DNA of 64,000 bases from an uncultured Candidatus Nitrosopumilus sp. GTDB lineage: Archaea; Thermoproteota; Nitrososphaeria; Nitrososphaerales; Nitrosopumilaceae. How positions within the stretch are numbered: position 1 is the first letter of the stretch; every line of letters starts with the position of its first letter. The stretch is from contig CATOSM010000001.1 in NCBI GenBank assembly GCA_951812645.1, positions 227,560-291,559 on the forward strand. The letters run 5' to 3'. Of the stretch, positions 62,885 to 64,000 are shown piece by piece. The notes below the pieces were generated by a model. That model was not told the origin of the DNA, did not search any database, and saw nothing but the letters and a program-made list of their open reading frames with translations. The position numbers and the translations under genes were made by a program.

Positions 62885-64000
62885 ATGATGATAGAAACAG
62901 AACTAGGATCCTTGCGTAGATCTCACTATTCCAATGAAATTACTGCATCCATGGATGGATCTGAAGTTACTGTTATGGGATGGGTTTTGACCATTCGTGG
63001 ACATGGCAACATTAGTTTTGGAACTATTCGAGACAAAAACGGAGATCTCTCCATAATTGCAAAAAAAGGAGACTGTTCTGATAAGATTCGTGAAAAAATT
63101 TCTTCACTAAAGGCTCATTCTTCAATTGCCGTTACAGGTAAGGTAAAGGCATCTGAAAAAGCTCCCGGCGGTTATGAGATAATCCCAACAGAATTGCGAG
63201 TCTTTTCTGATGTTGAAAAAATTCCTCCTTTTGAACCCACTGTTAAAACTGTAAAAAATATTGATACTAGATTGGAAGTCAGGCCTATTGATCTTCGACG
63301 TGATGTTCTTCAACATGTTTTCAAAACTAGGAGTTTGGTTTTAAAATCAATTCGAGAATATTTTGGAAATCAAAATTTTGTCGAAATTAATACTCCTAAA
63401 ATGATTGCCACTGCTACTGAGGGTGGTGCTGCATTGTTTCCAATATTTTATTACAACAAAGAGGCATTTTTAGCTCAAAGTCCCCAACTGTACAAAGAAC
63501 AGCTAACAATGAGTTTTGAAAAAGTTTTTGAGATTGCTCCCATATTTAGAGCTGAACCTTCTAGAACAAATCGACATTTAGCTGAAGCAATATCTATTGA
63601 TTTGGAAGAAGCCTTTGTTGATTACAACGATGTTATGAATAGAATTGAAGAAATTATCAAAGTTTCAATTCAAGCAGTTGATGACTATGTAAAAGAAAAT
63701 CCTTCATCGGAATTCCCCGTCATTGATGTGCCTGAACATATTCCACGATACACATATGATGAATTGGTGGATAAAATGCAAAAAGCTGGTGCAAAAACAG
63801 AATGGGGTGATGACCTGTATCCTTCAAATCTTAAAAAAATTGGTTTAGATGGATTTTATTTTATCACTGATTGGCCTTTGGCACCAAAACCATTCTATGT
63901 AAAAGACAGTAGATCTAATCCCAAAGTTTCTGAATCTTTTGATTTAATGTATGGTGATTTAGAATTGTCTTCTGGTAGTACCAGAATTGAAAAACGAAAC
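62885..64000 (+). CDS. aspS: Aspartyl-tRNA synthetase, archaeal type (partial, runs off the window)
   Basis: At least 372 codons are visible with no stop. ATG 62885 or 62888 begins it; a TATAAAAA box lies about 38 bp upstream. The OB-fold tRNA-binding domain (VTVMGWVLTIRGHGNISFGT) is followed by class II motif 1 (EINTPKMIATATEGGAALF), then AQSPQLYKEQLTM and motif 2 (PIFRAEPSRTNRHLAEAISI). Archaeal AspRS of this type may be non-discriminating, also charging tRNA-Asn, but this cannot be told here. Confidence 0.92.
   Translation, partial: MMIETELGSLRRSHYSNEITASMDGSEVTVMGWVLTIRGHGNISFGTIRDKNGDLSIIAKKGDCSDKIREKISSLKAHSSIAVTGKVKASEKAPGGYEIIPTELRVFSDVEKIPPFEPTVKTVKNIDTRLEVRPIDLRRDVLQHVFKTRSLVLKSIREYFGNQNFVEINTPKMIATATEGGAALFPIFYYNKEAFLAQSPQLYKEQLTMSFEKVFEIAPIFRAEPSRTNRHLAEAISIDLEEAFVDYNDVMNRIEEIIKVSIQAVDDYVKENPSSEFPVIDVPEHIPRYTYDELVDKMQKAGAKTEWGDDLYPSNLKKIGLDGFYFITDWPLAPKPFYVKDSRSNPKVSESFDLMYGDLELSSGSTRIEKRN

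Overview
The window is AT-rich archaeal DNA that reads as a Nitrosopumilus-like ammonia-oxidising archaeon (Nitrososphaerota/Thaumarchaeota). The grounds are an archaeal information-processing set (release factor aRF1, S25e, S26e, RNA polymerase subunit K, Alba, archaeal ThrRS and AspRS, deoxyhypusine synthase, PurP), a cupredoxin with a PEFG C-terminal anchor, leaderless starts with an AT-rich box A about 27 bp upstream, and many very small zinc-binding proteins. No rRNA, tRNA or CRISPR array was seen. Ammonia oxidation genes are not in the window, so the assignment is by inference.

Layout. 0-18 kb is housekeeping: aldo/keto reductase, a glutaminase-less asparagine-synthase protein, a HTH regulator, Alba, RpoK, S25e, deoxyhypusine synthase, a dicarboxylate/glutamate symporter, ThrRS coupled to an agmatinase-family enzyme, a CDP-alcohol phosphotransferase, S26e, a PfkB kinase, an NAD kinase with a HTH tail, CTP synthase and a cupredoxin. 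18.8-24.5 kb is a tight minus-strand trpEGDCBA operon without trpF. 25-30 kb holds a DUF1998 helicase, a PD-(D/E)XK nuclease and microproteins.

30-49 kb is an accessory region. It contains two related GC-rich genes for secreted beta-helix proteins (30469-32133 and 46764-48419). They share about 120 bp of upstream sequence and a downstream piece of the same IS. The region also has three intact or near-intact IS5-type elements (36403-37280, 38570-39440, 45749-46612) and two IS remnants; a fourth element (57475-58352) lies outside it. There is also an XPD/DinG-like helicase, a GIY-YIG-like protein, a zinc-protease pseudogene with two in-frame TGA codons, and many short unknown genes.

49.5-64 kb returns to core functions: IlvD, a HIT protein, aRF1, a DsbA-like protein, a broken response regulator, CbtB/CbtA cobalt uptake, a tandem HTH pair of which one is split by an IS, a PhnD-C-E type ABC importer, PurP and the start of AspRS.

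A cross-cutting feature is decay. At least nine short or accessory loci are frame-broken, and each can be repaired by adding one or two bases in or near a short run. Long core genes are intact. This suggests real pseudogenisation, but sequencing deletions must be excluded, and the same caveat applies to the apparent -1 frameshift shared by all four IS copies.
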